Shown here piece after piece: positions 1-8,279 of a DNA stretch of 12,727 nt. The notes beneath the pieces are model-generated. The model was not told where the DNA came from and ran no database searches. It worked only from the letters and a program-made list of their open reading frames with translations. Source of the DNA: Enterobacterales bacterium (lineage in GTDB: Bacteria > Pseudomonadota > Gammaproteobacteria > Enterobacterales > Succinivibrionaceae); contig CAAGDP010000152.1 in the NCBI GenBank assembly GCA_900768635.1, positions 1 to 12,727 of the forward strand, written 5' to 3'. The position numbers and the translations under genes are program-made. Numbering within the stretch: position 1 is the stretch's first letter; every line of letters starts with the position of its first letter.

Positions 1-3000
1 CAAGAAAAAAGAAAGATCAAAAAAATTGAAATAGATTATTCGAATATTAGGATCTGCAAAATCTATGATTTTGAAGATATGGGTATGTTTATAGGATCAA
101 TAAAGGTGACGTTCTACACCGCAATGATTGAGCTGCGACAGCAGGGGCTAAAAGCAGGCAAAAAACATTGGGAGGATGAAACATCCGCATTACTGGCTAA
201 AATGTCTTACTGGCTGCACAGTGAAGCTGCAATGGAAATCGGTCAGTGGCGTAATAATCCTCCCAATAATGTTCTTCTTCAGGATCGTAAATATCATAAA
301 ATCTGGATAGGTTGGAACAAGCTTATTTCACTGGATGATTGGATGAGGAGGTTTGATGATAATCTTCCTTCTAATCTGGCGGGTTATGCTTTCTGGAATA
401 TATTGGAGCTTATGAATGCCAGAGCTACAGTGCGAATATTTCAGCAGCCAATCCCTTTTTCCAGGGACAGTGCACATCTTTTTTCTGATCAGACGGTGAT
501 TGCCTATGATGTTCCTGAATTTGCAAACTATAATAATTATAAGCATATTGGCAATTTAGGTTTGCGTAGGATTGTTCTCACAAAAAAAGGCGACAAGATA
601 TTATTAAGGATTTATCAGAGTGAAAAAGATGTTGTCATTGTAGATTTCAACTTCTCAACTAAAGATATTTCTGTTAAAGGTCATAATGTCGATGAAAAGC
701 ATTTGCCACTGTCTTCAGAAAAATTCATACCATTTTTATATGCAATATTAAGAGATCTTTCTCTTCTTTCCCAAAACAGTGCTCAGCCAGTTTCAGACAA
801 TTATGGTTCATCTGGTATAGTGGCAATAGATTTTACCAGAGCTTATCCGGTATTGTTTTGCAATGATAAGTCATGGCAAATTCCATATCCTCTGATTTGT
901 CAGAAATGGATAAGTCATAGTCAAGACAACCAATCCTTTGTCATTAATTGTGTAAGAAGTCGCGGAATCTTTTTAAGTCATGATGATTATGAAGTCAGTA
1001 CTTATTCATTGCTTAGTGTAATTGCAGGAGACAGGGTCTCAAAGGTAGAGAAGACTGAAGCATCATCGATTTTAGCTAATCTTTTGCATCAGGCTGTTAA
1101 TCCAGATAAGTTAATTTATACAGTTCCTGATTATCTGGATGATTTTGCTTTAGAGCCGTTAAGAATTGGTATAAACAGTCATTTCTCCAACACCAAATCC
1201 ATACCTGTAAGTATTGCAGTTGCTGAGTATGCAATTCAGCAGAAGGCTATTAATGATTTATGTCCTAACGATGTCATCCTAGTGGTAGATTTAACTCAAA
1301 CAGGTTATTCAGTTACGCCGATATTTTGTGAATTTGACGAAGAGTTAATTAAAGAAGCCCCGGAAACTCAAGGTCTGCATATGACCCGCTATCCTGCTGA
1401 AGAATTTGACAGTGATATCGTTACCAAAACTGCTGAGTATCTAACCGGGCAGGGTTATTCCAATAAACTGGCTGTTACTTTATATAATCTGTTCGGGTTG
1501 GAAGGTATTAATAAAAATCTATCCGATCTGTCATTTTATGCAGAACATCATACTGAGTTATATGAACATCTTCCTTCTGTTAGACACGCTTTACATCTAT
1601 GTTCTAATGTTGCATATAAAGTTAATCAATTTTTAGACGGAATAGGTAAAGGATTAAAATATCGAAAGATCCATTTTATTGAAGCTAAAGAGGGTTTACA
1701 TTTATCTTTTAGCGATAAAGAATGGAGTATTCTGAAGCATTATGATTATGCAGCTAAAGGTGCGTATCTTGTAGATTCAACAGAAGAAAAGTTACAAAAA
1801 TCTGTATTGTGGGTTGATCATCTCCCTGAATTGGCCATTGAAGTTATGGCTAATGGCTCAAGAAAGATGATATGTCTTACTAAAAATTCTAAAGTTCGCC
1901 CAATTCCGAATTGTCCGGTTTCTATTAAAATCAATCAGGATTTTATTCTTCCTCCAGGAAGAAAGTTTTATCATTTTCCGATAGTCAAAGGTGAAGGAAA
2001 AAAGAAAATTAATCTGGAGGCATATATTTCTGAAATGGTGTTCCCATTGTCAAAACCTCTGGAGTGTAAGTTAAGCTTAACTTATACATATGGTGCTGCT
2101 GACGCTTATCAACTGGCATTTATCCCAAAACAGGATATAGGTATAAATGTAATTAATGTGGACTGGAGAAAATCTTCAGAAATTCCGTTTGACTATGCTG
2201 ATCTTATGATACCTCAGTATCCAAAGGTTGATGCGAAAAAACATTGTTCTGATTCGGATAATAACAAATTTTTTGAATGGTTAGAAAAGGATCTTCTACG
2301 CCTGCCAAAATTAAGAAAAATTAAAATTACTAAAGTTTCCGAATTTTCTGAAGCTCGAACGAAGAAAGGTACAACTATTATTTTCTGTAATTGCACTATT
2401 GGGAGAGATGTGTCTTATCCTGATAAGAAGTTTTCTTCCGGAGATAAGTGTACTTTTGTATTGACAGGAAAAAAAGCAAAAGCAACAAAGGATTATCTTT
2501 TAGATAAATCTGAACCTGCTGAAAAAAAATTATGCATTGAATCTACAGAAAAAAATTGCAGATTGCATTTAAGAGCAACAATAGAAGAGGAATTTAATTT
2601 TTATCCTGTTCACCGTATTTTTAAATCAGGAATCAGATATGAGGATTTGACAGGAAAAATCTCCTTTCAAGCTAGAGTTAAGAATTTTATTAGTACTGTG
2701 GCAGAAGTTTTTAATGGTGGTTATTCACAGCATCTGACAGATTTGTATTTAAGGTATTGTTGTTATATGACTGATAATCTGCCGGAAGTCATCATTAAAC
2801 ATATTCTCTCTGCTGATTTTTGGGGGTCCAATGTATTTAAAGTGACTAAAGCAACTAAAGCAACTGCTGTTTTAATGCGTGATTGCAGGAAAGGGTGGCA
2901 AATAGATTTTGTTAATGAGTGTTTTGAAAAAATCAGTAATATCCATTCCTGCAAAAGAGATCAGTTTATTATATTTTTTGCTACATTGGTTTGGCAGCAC

Positions 3001-3441
3001 GAAGATTTTGTTAAGAGCTTGAATTTCAGTCAAATATGTAAATTGTTAGAATTGGTTATTGACGGTTTAGATACTGAAAATACATTTTTACAACCTAGAC
3101 AAAATAAAGAAGGTAAGAAAGTAACTCCTGTTAGTCGTGTTGTTGTTGCCTCTTTGGAATTACTGCTTGGGTTATTCAGAGCAAGACAGCTTGATGATAT
3201 TGAATGCAAAAAGGTTTTATCTCCCCAGTCACCTTATCATTCAAAACTCCTGGAAATGGTAAATAGCACCATAAAAAAAATCAAGAACTGTTCTAGACCT
3301 GAATTAATTTCATTTCTTCAGATTGATATTGATAATTCCAAAAAGAAGCCTGGAGTACCGGATCTTCTCCCTGCAGTGCAATACTATCTGGAAAATATTA
3401 ATGAAGGTGGTTGTATAAAGATTATCGGTTTTAATGAGTAA
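1..3441 (+). CDS. Degenerate Hsp70/actin-like ATPase-fold protein, 5'-partial
   Basis: The frame is open from base 1; the first Met codon (79) has no well-spaced Shine-Dalgarno, so the real start probably lies upstream. At least 1146 residues are visible. Counting from Met79, residues 1-240 match nothing I know. From about 245 the order of Hsp70 landmarks appears: a phosphate-1-like strand VAIDFT (248-253), a TVP-type segment YTVPDYLDD (347-355), a phosphate-2-like strand VVDLTQTGYS (402-411), then a beta-rich stretch (about 582-700) resembling the start of an Hsp70 substrate-binding domain. The glycines that hold ATP are missing at phosphate-1 and phosphate-2 and at the expected adenosine loop (EAKEG, 535-539), so I infer a non-hydrolysing pseudo-ATPase. 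About 400 C-terminal residues look mainly helical and are unassigned. No signal peptide or membrane segment is visible, suggesting a cytoplasmic protein. An SrfB-like actin-fold protein is an alternative. Gene certain; fold call moderate. Confidence 0.7.
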   Translation, partial: QEKRKIKKIEIDYSNIRICKIYDFEDMGMFIGSIKVTFYTAMIELRQQGLKAGKKHWEDETSALLAKMSYWLHSEAAMEIGQWRNNPPNNVLLQDRKYHKIWIGWNKLISLDDWMRRFDDNLPSNLAGYAFWNILELMNARATVRIFQQPIPFSRDSAHLFSDQTVIAYDVPEFANYNNYKHIGNLGLRRIVLTKKGDKILLRIYQSEKDVVIVDFNFSTKDISVKGHNVDEKHLPLSSEKFIPFLYAILRDLSLLSQNSAQPVSDNYGSSGIVAIDFTRAYPVLFCNDKSWQIPYPLICQKWISHSQDNQSFVINCVRSRGIFLSHDDYEVSTYSLLSVIAGDRVSKVEKTEASSILANLLHQAVNPDKLIYTVPDYLDDFALEPLRIGINSHFSNTKSIPVSIAVAEYAIQQKAINDLCPNDVILVVDLTQTGYSVTPIFCEFDEELIKEAPETQGLHMTRYPAEEFDSDIVTKTAEYLTGQGYSNKLAVTLYNLFGLEGINKNLSDLSFYAEHHTELYEHLPSVRHALHLCSNVAYKVNQFLDGIGKGLKYRKIHFIEAKEGLHLSFSDKEWSILKHYDYAAKGAYLVDSTEEKLQKSVLWVDHLPELAIEVMANGSRKMICLTKNSKVRPIPNCPVSIKINQDFILPPGRKFYHFPIVKGEGKKKINLEAYISEMVFPLSKPLECKLSLTYTYGAADAYQLAFIPKQDIGINVINVDWRKSSEIPFDYADLMIPQYPKVDAKKHCSDSDNNKFFEWLEKDLLRLPKLRKIKITKVSEFSEARTKKGTTIIFCNCTIGRDVSYPDKKFSSGDKCTFVLTGKKAKATKDYLLDKSEPAEKKLCIESTEKNCRLHLRATIEEEFNFYPVHRIFKSGIRYEDLTGKISFQARVKNFISTVAEVFNGGYSQHLTDLYLRYCCYMTDNLPEVIIKHILSADFWGSNVFKVTKATKATAVLMRDCRKGWQIDFVNECFEKISNIHSCKRDQFIIFFATLVWQHEDFVKSLNFSQICKLLELVIDGLDTENTFLQPRQNKEGKKVTPVSRVVVASLELLLGLFRARQLDDIECKKVLSPQSPYHSKLLEMVNSTIKKIKNCSRPELISFLQIDIDNSKKKPGVPDLLPAVQYYLENINEGGCIKIIGFNE

Positions 3442-3611
3442 TTTCATATTTGGATCGGTTTGTTAGTGCATCCTGTTATGTAATTTCTTTCCGGAGTTTC
3501 CTGATTGAATGATGATTGTGATGCCTGTTAAAGAAGAAATGGGTTCATTGTTTCATAATACTCAATTGTATTATCGATGTTTCTAACGTTTTATTTGGTG
3601 GAGATTATTTT
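3442..3611 (+). promoter_or_regulatory. Intergenic control region with a 7-bp inverted repeat
   Basis: This 170-bp gap precedes the coiled-coil gene and holds no convincing reading frame. A perfect inverted repeat lies at 3555-3574: ATAATAC and GTATTAT arms separated by six bases. It overlaps a poor sigma-70-like pair, TTGTTT (3548-3553) and TATTAT (3569-3574), whose 15-base spacing is short. A protein binding the repeat could block such a promoter, but that is inference. No strong terminator for the upstream gene is visible, so read-through is also possible. The Shine-Dalgarno for the next gene is GGTGGAG at 3597-3603. Confidence 0.3.
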
Positions 3612-4823
3612 ATGAGTGGTCCTAAAACATCTACAGCGCAGCTTAGAGCCAGAGAGCAGGAAAAAGCTCGCCAGGAGGCGTTAAGAAAAGCTGACGAGAT
3701 GAAAAGGAAAGAAAAAGAAAGACTACGGAGATTAGCAGAAGAACGCAGGAGAAAAGAAAAGGAGCGGGAACGCCGGCGTCAGGAACAACTTAGAATTGAA
3801 GCGCAGAAGAGAAAAGATGTTCTCATACAAGATATAAAAAAAATTCAGGAACAACTTAAAATTTCCTCATCCCAACATTCTAATGCACTGGTAAGCTCCC
3901 TTAAGGTTAATACAGCTGCGGGGGAGAAAGAGTTAAGGAAGCAACTTGCTGATTTACAATCAAGAGCAGAATATATTGAGCAGATTAACAAAATAGCTGA
4001 TGAGATTGATTTTTCATATGTTTCTCAGAAATTAGTTGATGAATTTTCAGCATTGAAACTTTCATTGGAGGGTTCTCCTTCCCTGGATGAATTAAAAAAA
4101 TTCCGTACGGTTACCCTGCCGGATTTTGTGCAAAGGGCAAATAAATCATCTGAGATTAATAAGAAGATAGAAAGTGACTACGATTCTTTGTTTTCTGATT
4201 ATGATGCTTTATGCAGATGTTGCGGGATTCAACCAAAGGAAATTCCTGTCAGCAAAGCAGGTTTGGCAGAACTGGGCAGATTGAACAATCATCTTAAAAA
4301 TGTCCTGGCTAAAAGAGAAGAGCAGGAACTGATTAAAAAAATTATTGATGAAGTTATGTCGGAGCTGGGTTATTCTGTTTTGGCTGTTAAATCAGTGGAA
4401 GATAATTCTGGTGATAAATGTCAGAAAATGTTGGTTCAGTACAGTGAAGATGAAGCTGTAGATGTAACTATAACCAGCGATGGACAGGTAACCATGGAAA
4501 TTGGACTTATGGATAATTGTTCCCGTGCTCCTGATGATAATGAAACCTCCTCCCTTTGTAACAGTATGGAAAAATTCTGCGGTGACTATAAGGAAATAGC
4601 ACAGCGACTTTATGAAAAGGGCGTAATATTTACTGAGGGTAATTATCTTCCTCCAGAGCCGGCGTATGCTGAAATAATCAATGTGTCAGATTATGGTCTG
4701 GAGATCGAAAATGTCGAAGTTGCTGACGGGTATATTGAGGAGACCGAAGAAAATCTGCAGCAGAATTCTACTTATCAGCAAGCAGGTGCCACATTGTATA
4801 TGAATAGGGATAATAATGGGTAA
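3612..4823 (+). CDS. MSGPK-start coiled-coil protein of unknown function
   Basis: The 403-residue product starts MSGPKTS and then runs into an intensely charged Lys/Arg/Glu helix (about residues 8-85), a clear coiled coil. Residues 95-240 look like further helices and include a Cys cluster, CRCC, near 200. From about 237 to 350 there is a compact alpha/beta-looking domain with a helix, strand and helix pattern (DEVMSELGYSVL, then VDVTITSDGQVTMEI), followed by an acidic tail. There are no catalytic motifs, signal peptide or membrane spans. GGTGGAG lies eight bases before ATG, which fixes the start. The stop overlaps the FHA gene start by 8 bp, so the two are translationally coupled. A scaffold or adaptor for its FHA and AAA+ neighbours is a reasonable inference; I do not recognise a named family. 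Confidence 0.85.
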   Translation: MSGPKTSTAQLRAREQEKARQEALRKADEMKRKEKERLRRLAEERRRKEKERERRRQEQLRIEAQKRKDVLIQDIKKIQEQLKISSSQHSNALVSSLKVNTAAGEKELRKQLADLQSRAEYIEQINKIADEIDFSYVSQKLVDEFSALKLSLEGSPSLDELKKFRTVTLPDFVQRANKSSEINKKIESDYDSLFSDYDALCRCCGIQPKEIPVSKAGLAELGRLNNHLKNVLAKREEQELIKKIIDEVMSELGYSVLAVKSVEDNSGDKCQKMLVQYSEDEAVDVTITSDGQVTMEIGLMDNCSRAPDDNETSSLCNSMEKFCGDYKEIAQRLYEKGVIFTEGNYLPPEPAYAEIINVSDYGLEIENVEVADGYIEETEENLQQNSTYQQAGATLYMNRDNNG

Positions 4824-5487
4824 AGTTAAATTTTGTCCGTGCTGTAATCATGTTAATCCTTCATCCAGTATTTGTTGTGATAACTGCGGTGAAGATTTGA
4901 TATCGGTTCGTGAAGAAGTGTATGCGGAAAGTTCTTCTGGTTTAGTGGAGGAAAAAAGATCTAGTTTCTTTGATCGCAGGGAAAGTGATGTTCTTCGTGA
5001 ATCTGCAAAACCAGGATCGGCGCCAAAGAAGATTGTTCGTCAGATTAGTACGCCAGCGAATTCATCATCATCTTTCCAGAAAGAAAATAATTATCCGGCA
5101 AAAGATGCTAAGCTCAATAATCATATTGCGGATGGCAAGCCGGCATCAACACCTGCAAAAGTGTCTGGACCGGTAACTATCAAAATGGGAGCTTTTTCCT
5201 TTGAACTCACAGAAGAACCTATTAGTTTTTCCAGAATGTCAAAAAACAATAATATTTATCAGGAGTTGGGGAAGAACAAATTAGTAAGTCGTGAGCACAT
5301 GCAAGCTTTTCTGGATTCTAAAAAATCTTATATTCAGGATTTAGGATCTACCAATGGTACTTATCTTAATGGAAACCGTTTAGAACCTCATAAACCCAGA
5401 GAAATATTTCCAGGTGATGTTATAACTTTATGTTCCCCAAACACCAATAAACAAGGTGTTGTTGTACTTAATGTAGTTGGCAGGTAG
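4816..5487 (+). CDS. Zinc-ribbon and FHA domain protein
   Basis: This 223-residue protein has two recognisable ends. At the N-terminus, two CxxC knuckles (C7/C10 and C21/C24) form a short zinc ribbon. After a polar Ser/Pro/Lys linker (about 30-118), residues 120-223 form a forkhead-associated domain. Its phosphothreonine-binding signature is intact: R140 in the first loop, SREH at 158-161, and STNGT at 178-182 with N180. FHA domains bind pThr peptides, so this is likely a phospho-dependent adaptor. No Ser/Thr kinase or phosphatase is seen in the window, so the modifying enzyme is outside it or elsewhere in the genome. The start overlaps the upstream stop, with AGGGA five bases before ATG, and the AAA+ gene follows closely. 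A possible partner peptide is TNED in the AAA+ protein tail. Confidence 0.95.
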   Translation: MGKVKFCPCCNHVNPSSSICCDNCGEDLISVREEVYAESSSGLVEEKRSSFFDRRESDVLRESAKPGSAPKKIVRQISTPANSSSSFQKENNYPAKDAKLNNHIADGKPASTPAKVSGPVTIKMGAFSFELTEEPISFSRMSKNNNIYQELGKNKLVSREHMQAFLDSKKSYIQDLGSTNGTYLNGNRLEPHKPREIFPGDVITLCSPNTNKQGVVVLNVVGR

Positions 5488-5505
5488 ATCTATTTATATT
5501 TGAAC

Positions 5506-5511
5506 AGGTGG
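5506..5511 (+). promoter_or_regulatory. Shine-Dalgarno deciding the AAA+ gene start
   Basis: AGGTGG sits five bases ahead of the ATG at 5517. An in-frame GTG at 5508 lies inside this motif and has no Shine-Dalgarno of its own, so I place the start at 5517, giving MGNSEK as the N-terminus. Confidence 0.7.
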
Positions 5512-5516
5512 TCCAG

Positions 5517-7955
5517 ATGGGTAACTCTGAAAAAAATCCTTTTCTCCCTAAGTGGCACAGGGATTTGGAAGTGTTTTCCAAAATTTGTTCGGTATTGGTT
5601 ATCGAAGGTAATGTGTATGACAAATATATGTATCACAATAATATCCTGGATATAAACTCCTATTTATACAATTATCTTAGTGATAATGGTTATGGCTCGA
5701 TAGTTTCATACGACATGATTAATAAGAGATTCTGGTGTCCTCAGGAACAGTCATCGGATGATTCTATGTCCCGATTTATGGAGTTATTGGAATTCAAAAA
5801 GTACCAAGACAGTTTGTATCGATCTGTTGAAGTTTTTACTGATGATCTTCATAATTTACCTGTAGTTAGAACTCCGTTCAAAACAACTGGTAATAATTCA
5901 GGTTCTGCGCCAATGCTTATAAGGAAAGTTATGACGCAGCATAAGTGTGCTACAGCCGTTATTGTGGATTTTGCCTCCCGTTTGATTAACAATCCTGCCA
6001 ATGTTGTTCAGGATGAAAATGACGCTTTTACCGCTTTGCAAAAGGCCGGGTTGGAATATCAAAAAGCTCGTAAAGTTCAGAAGGATGATGAAATTAAGAC
6101 AGTTGGAACACTGAATAATTTAATTATTCTTGTTGTTAGCAAAATGAATGATTTGCCATCATGGTTTTATCTGAATAATCCGGTTTTAAAAACTGTTCAT
6201 ATAGACACTCCAAATGTAAAGGAACGACAATTTTTTATCGATAATTATTTTAAAGGTTTTTTTAATCAAACTACTTATCAATCAGAATTGCAAAAATATG
6301 AAAACAATCCTTCTGAGTTAAAGAAAATTAAGGATAAATTTATAGGCAAGACTGAGGGCATGTCTCTGCTGGAACTTAATTCTCTTCGGGAGCTTTCCAA
6401 ACTTCGAAATCTGACTTTTACACAATTACCGAGTATTATTGATTTTTATCGTTTCGGTGAACTTGAAAATCCCTGGGAATCTCCTGATTTAGTGCAACAG
6501 GTAAAGAATTATCGATTTGAAGATCGGGTTATGGGACAACCTGCAGCAATTGCTAAAACTAGGGAAGTACTGAAACGGGCAATAACAGGTTTGTCAGGTA
6601 TTCAGCATTCCTCATCCCACTCTAAACCCCGGGGAGTTTTATTTTTTGCCGGACCTACCGGAACAGGTAAAACTGAAACAGCAAAGGCATTGTCAGAACT
6701 TATTTTCAGAGACGAAAAGAACTGCATCCGTTTTGATATGAGTGAATTCAGCCAGCCTCATAGTGATCAGCGTTTATTGGGAGCTCCTCCCGGATATGTT
6801 GGTTATGAGGCAGGTGGTCAGCTCACAAATGCTGTTCGTGAACATCCTTTTTCCATCCTGCTTTTTGATGAGATAGAAAAAGCCCATCCTTCAATTCTGG
6901 ATAAATTTCTCCAGCTTCTTGAAGATGGAAGAATGACCGATGGACAGGGTAATACAGTATATTTCTCTGAATGTATAATTATTTTCACCAGTAATCTGGG
7001 AATAACTGAGGAAGATAGCTCTACCGGTAGAAGAAGAATGCTTGTGAGTCCGTCAGATAGCTATGAAACAGTAGATTCCAAGGTAAGAAAGGGGGTTGAT
7101 GATTATTTTAAGTTTAAATTGGGACGACCGGAAATATTAAATCGCATTGGTGATAATATTGTTGTCTTTGACTTTATTCGTCCTGAAATTGCCGGAAAAA
7201 TTCTCAGATCACAGATTGATAAAATCAGAAGGAATCTCAAAGCTGAAAAGGATATTAATTTAGAGATTGATAATATTTTATTGGAAGATTTAAGTAAGCT
7301 GGTTAACAGAAATCTGGATAATGGCGGTCGAGGTATCGGCAATATTGTAGAAAGTCATTTCATAAATCCACTTTCCAGCTACATCTTTGATAATGATATC
7401 CGCAACGGTTCTACCCTCAGAGTTCGGGAATGTATCAAGACTGATACTGGAATTAAACTTCTATGTAATGATGATCCCAGACCAACGGGTGCACGACCTG
7501 TAAGGGAGGTTAGAGCTGACCAAAATTCTTCTGCAAGAACTGATGCGTCCTCTGCCGGTGTTTTTTTAACCCCAGTTTCCCGAACACGATCTGATTTGAA
7601 AGAAACTGCTGATCCGGATGTTAGTACAAACCCTGCGGAAAAACCTCTTGCTGATCCTGTCGCGCTTTCCGCTGATTATTCTGATCCTGCTTCCAGTTTT
7701 TCTGAAGAAGGAAGGACTTCTCCGGAACAGACTAATGAAGATACTGCTGGTAGTTCTGCCGGAAACATTGGCGATGTATCTTCAGGGAATCATCCAGGAA
7801 ATCAAGCTGTTCATATGGGCGAATTAGCGTTTGATAAAATTTTTGGAGTAGAAAATGTTCAGATAGGCGATCTATCGAATATGGATCAAATTTCATTTGC
7901 AGGTATTAAGAAAAAGACTAATTCTGGCAGCAAGGATGATTTTCTGAAAAGCTGA
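5517..7955 (+). CDS. ClpB-like AAA+ ATPase with inactive first module and disordered tail
   Basis: This 812-residue protein has a full ClpB/Hsp100 D2-type module: Walker A GPTGTGKT (379-386), pore loop GYVGYEAGG (426-434, Y427), Walker B FDEIEKAH (450-457), sensor 1 N493, arginine finger PEILNRI (R543) and sensor 2 GGRG (R605). It should assemble into a ring and thread or remodel proteins using ATP. Residues 1-330 resemble a divergent AAA+ module with a VIEGN strand where the P-loop should be and IVDF where Walker B should be, so it looks inactive. The ClpB N-domain and middle coiled coil are absent. Residues about 650-770 are a low-complexity Ser/Thr/Pro/Asp tail, ending in a more ordered-looking segment with MGELAFDKIFG and MDQISFAGI. 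It lies 29 bp after the FHA gene, in the same operon. Pairing of FHA and Clp-type ATPases recalls type VI secretion, but no other secretion gene is present. Confidence 0.93.
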   Translation: MGNSEKNPFLPKWHRDLEVFSKICSVLVIEGNVYDKYMYHNNILDINSYLYNYLSDNGYGSIVSYDMINKRFWCPQEQSSDDSMSRFMELLEFKKYQDSLYRSVEVFTDDLHNLPVVRTPFKTTGNNSGSAPMLIRKVMTQHKCATAVIVDFASRLINNPANVVQDENDAFTALQKAGLEYQKARKVQKDDEIKTVGTLNNLIILVVSKMNDLPSWFYLNNPVLKTVHIDTPNVKERQFFIDNYFKGFFNQTTYQSELQKYENNPSELKKIKDKFIGKTEGMSLLELNSLRELSKLRNLTFTQLPSIIDFYRFGELENPWESPDLVQQVKNYRFEDRVMGQPAAIAKTREVLKRAITGLSGIQHSSSHSKPRGVLFFAGPTGTGKTETAKALSELIFRDEKNCIRFDMSEFSQPHSDQRLLGAPPGYVGYEAGGQLTNAVREHPFSILLFDEIEKAHPSILDKFLQLLEDGRMTDGQGNTVYFSECIIIFTSNLGITEEDSSTGRRRMLVSPSDSYETVDSKVRKGVDDYFKFKLGRPEILNRIGDNIVVFDFIRPEIAGKILRSQIDKIRRNLKAEKDINLEIDNILLEDLSKLVNRNLDNGGRGIGNIVESHFINPLSSYIFDNDIRNGSTLRVRECIKTDTGIKLLCNDDPRPTGARPVREVRADQNSSARTDASSAGVFLTPVSRTRSDLKETADPDVSTNPAEKPLADPVALSADYSDPASSFSEEGRTSPEQTNEDTAGSSAGNIGDVSSGNHPGNQAVHMGELAFDKIFGVENVQIGDLSNMDQISFAGIKKKTNSGSKDDFLKS

Positions 7956-8279
7956 TGTCTCCTTCTTCCTCTATCCTGTTAAGGTTTTAGAACAGAGAAG
8001 TGCAGGTAATTGGATAGCCGGGTGCGAATATCGTTCCCGGTTTGTTCTGATCCTAAGTTACTTTACATGGGATGTGTCTGCAGGAATGATTTTCTGTATC
8101 AAACTGCGGGGAGACGTTGGTGGCTGTTGATTGTCTGCTTTCTCAAAGTATCTTTGAACATTATTTTGAACTTTCTCAGATTTCTTTTGCTATTTTTCTT
8201 AAAAAATACCTAACTTATTTCATACTGTGTCAGAATATCCATATGAGTGTCTTTTTCTGAGAACGGGATCTGAGCTTAT
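7956..8279 (+). promoter_or_regulatory. Intergenic region, possible transcription-unit boundary
   Basis: These 324 bases separate the AAA+ gene from the helicase gene and contain no frame I believe. They hold a GC-rich hairpin about 60 bases after the stop (listed separately). A perfect TCAAAG/CTTTGA palindrome with a 3-base centre lies at 8143-8157. Two direct copies of TTTGAAC occur at 8153-8159 and 8165-8171, followed by very AT-rich DNA (8172-8230), which would suit a promoter. The best promoter pairs I can draw, such as TTGCTA (8187-8192) with TAACTT (8211-8216), are weak. The helicase start has only a poor GAG (8272-8274) as ribosome binding site. Confidence 0.35.
8016..8044 (+). terminator. 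Candidate Rho-independent terminator
   Basis: CCGGG (8018-8022) pairs with CCCGG (8036-8040). Inside it CGA (8025-8027) pairs with TCG (8031-8033) around a 3-base loop, and the base can extend by a G-U and an A-U pair. The following run, TTTGTTCT, is an interrupted and weak U-tract. The position suits the end of the left operon, but attenuation or a processed stem is also possible. Confidence 0.35.

Noticed and set aside
2845..2865. Short tandem repeat of ACTAAAGCA (two copies plus a partial one) encoding a KAT repeat
   Set aside because: It is in frame, too short and with too few copies to be more than a local duplication inside the coding region.
79..3441. Assigning the first gene to virulence factor SrfB
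   Set aside because: Size and an actin-like core are compatible, but I do not see SrfB-specific motifs, and the neighbours are not SrfA or SrfC. Kept only as an alternative.
4816..7955. Type VI secretion cluster, suggested by the FHA and ClpV/ClpB-like pair
   Set aside because: There are no tss sheath, baseplate, membrane, Hcp or VgrG genes, and the AAA+ protein lacks the ClpV layout of two active modules.
8010..8213. Possible 67-residue protein with a hydrophobic C-terminus, starting at TTG
   Set aside because: It has a weak ribosome site, overlaps the candidate terminator hairpin, and its Cys/Trp/Leu-rich composition is what random AT-rich non-coding DNA gives.
8173..8263. Distant 8-bp inverted repeat (TTCTCAGA and TCTGAGAA)
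   Set aside because: The arms are about 75 bases apart in AT-rich DNA with no supporting structure, so chance is the simplest explanation.
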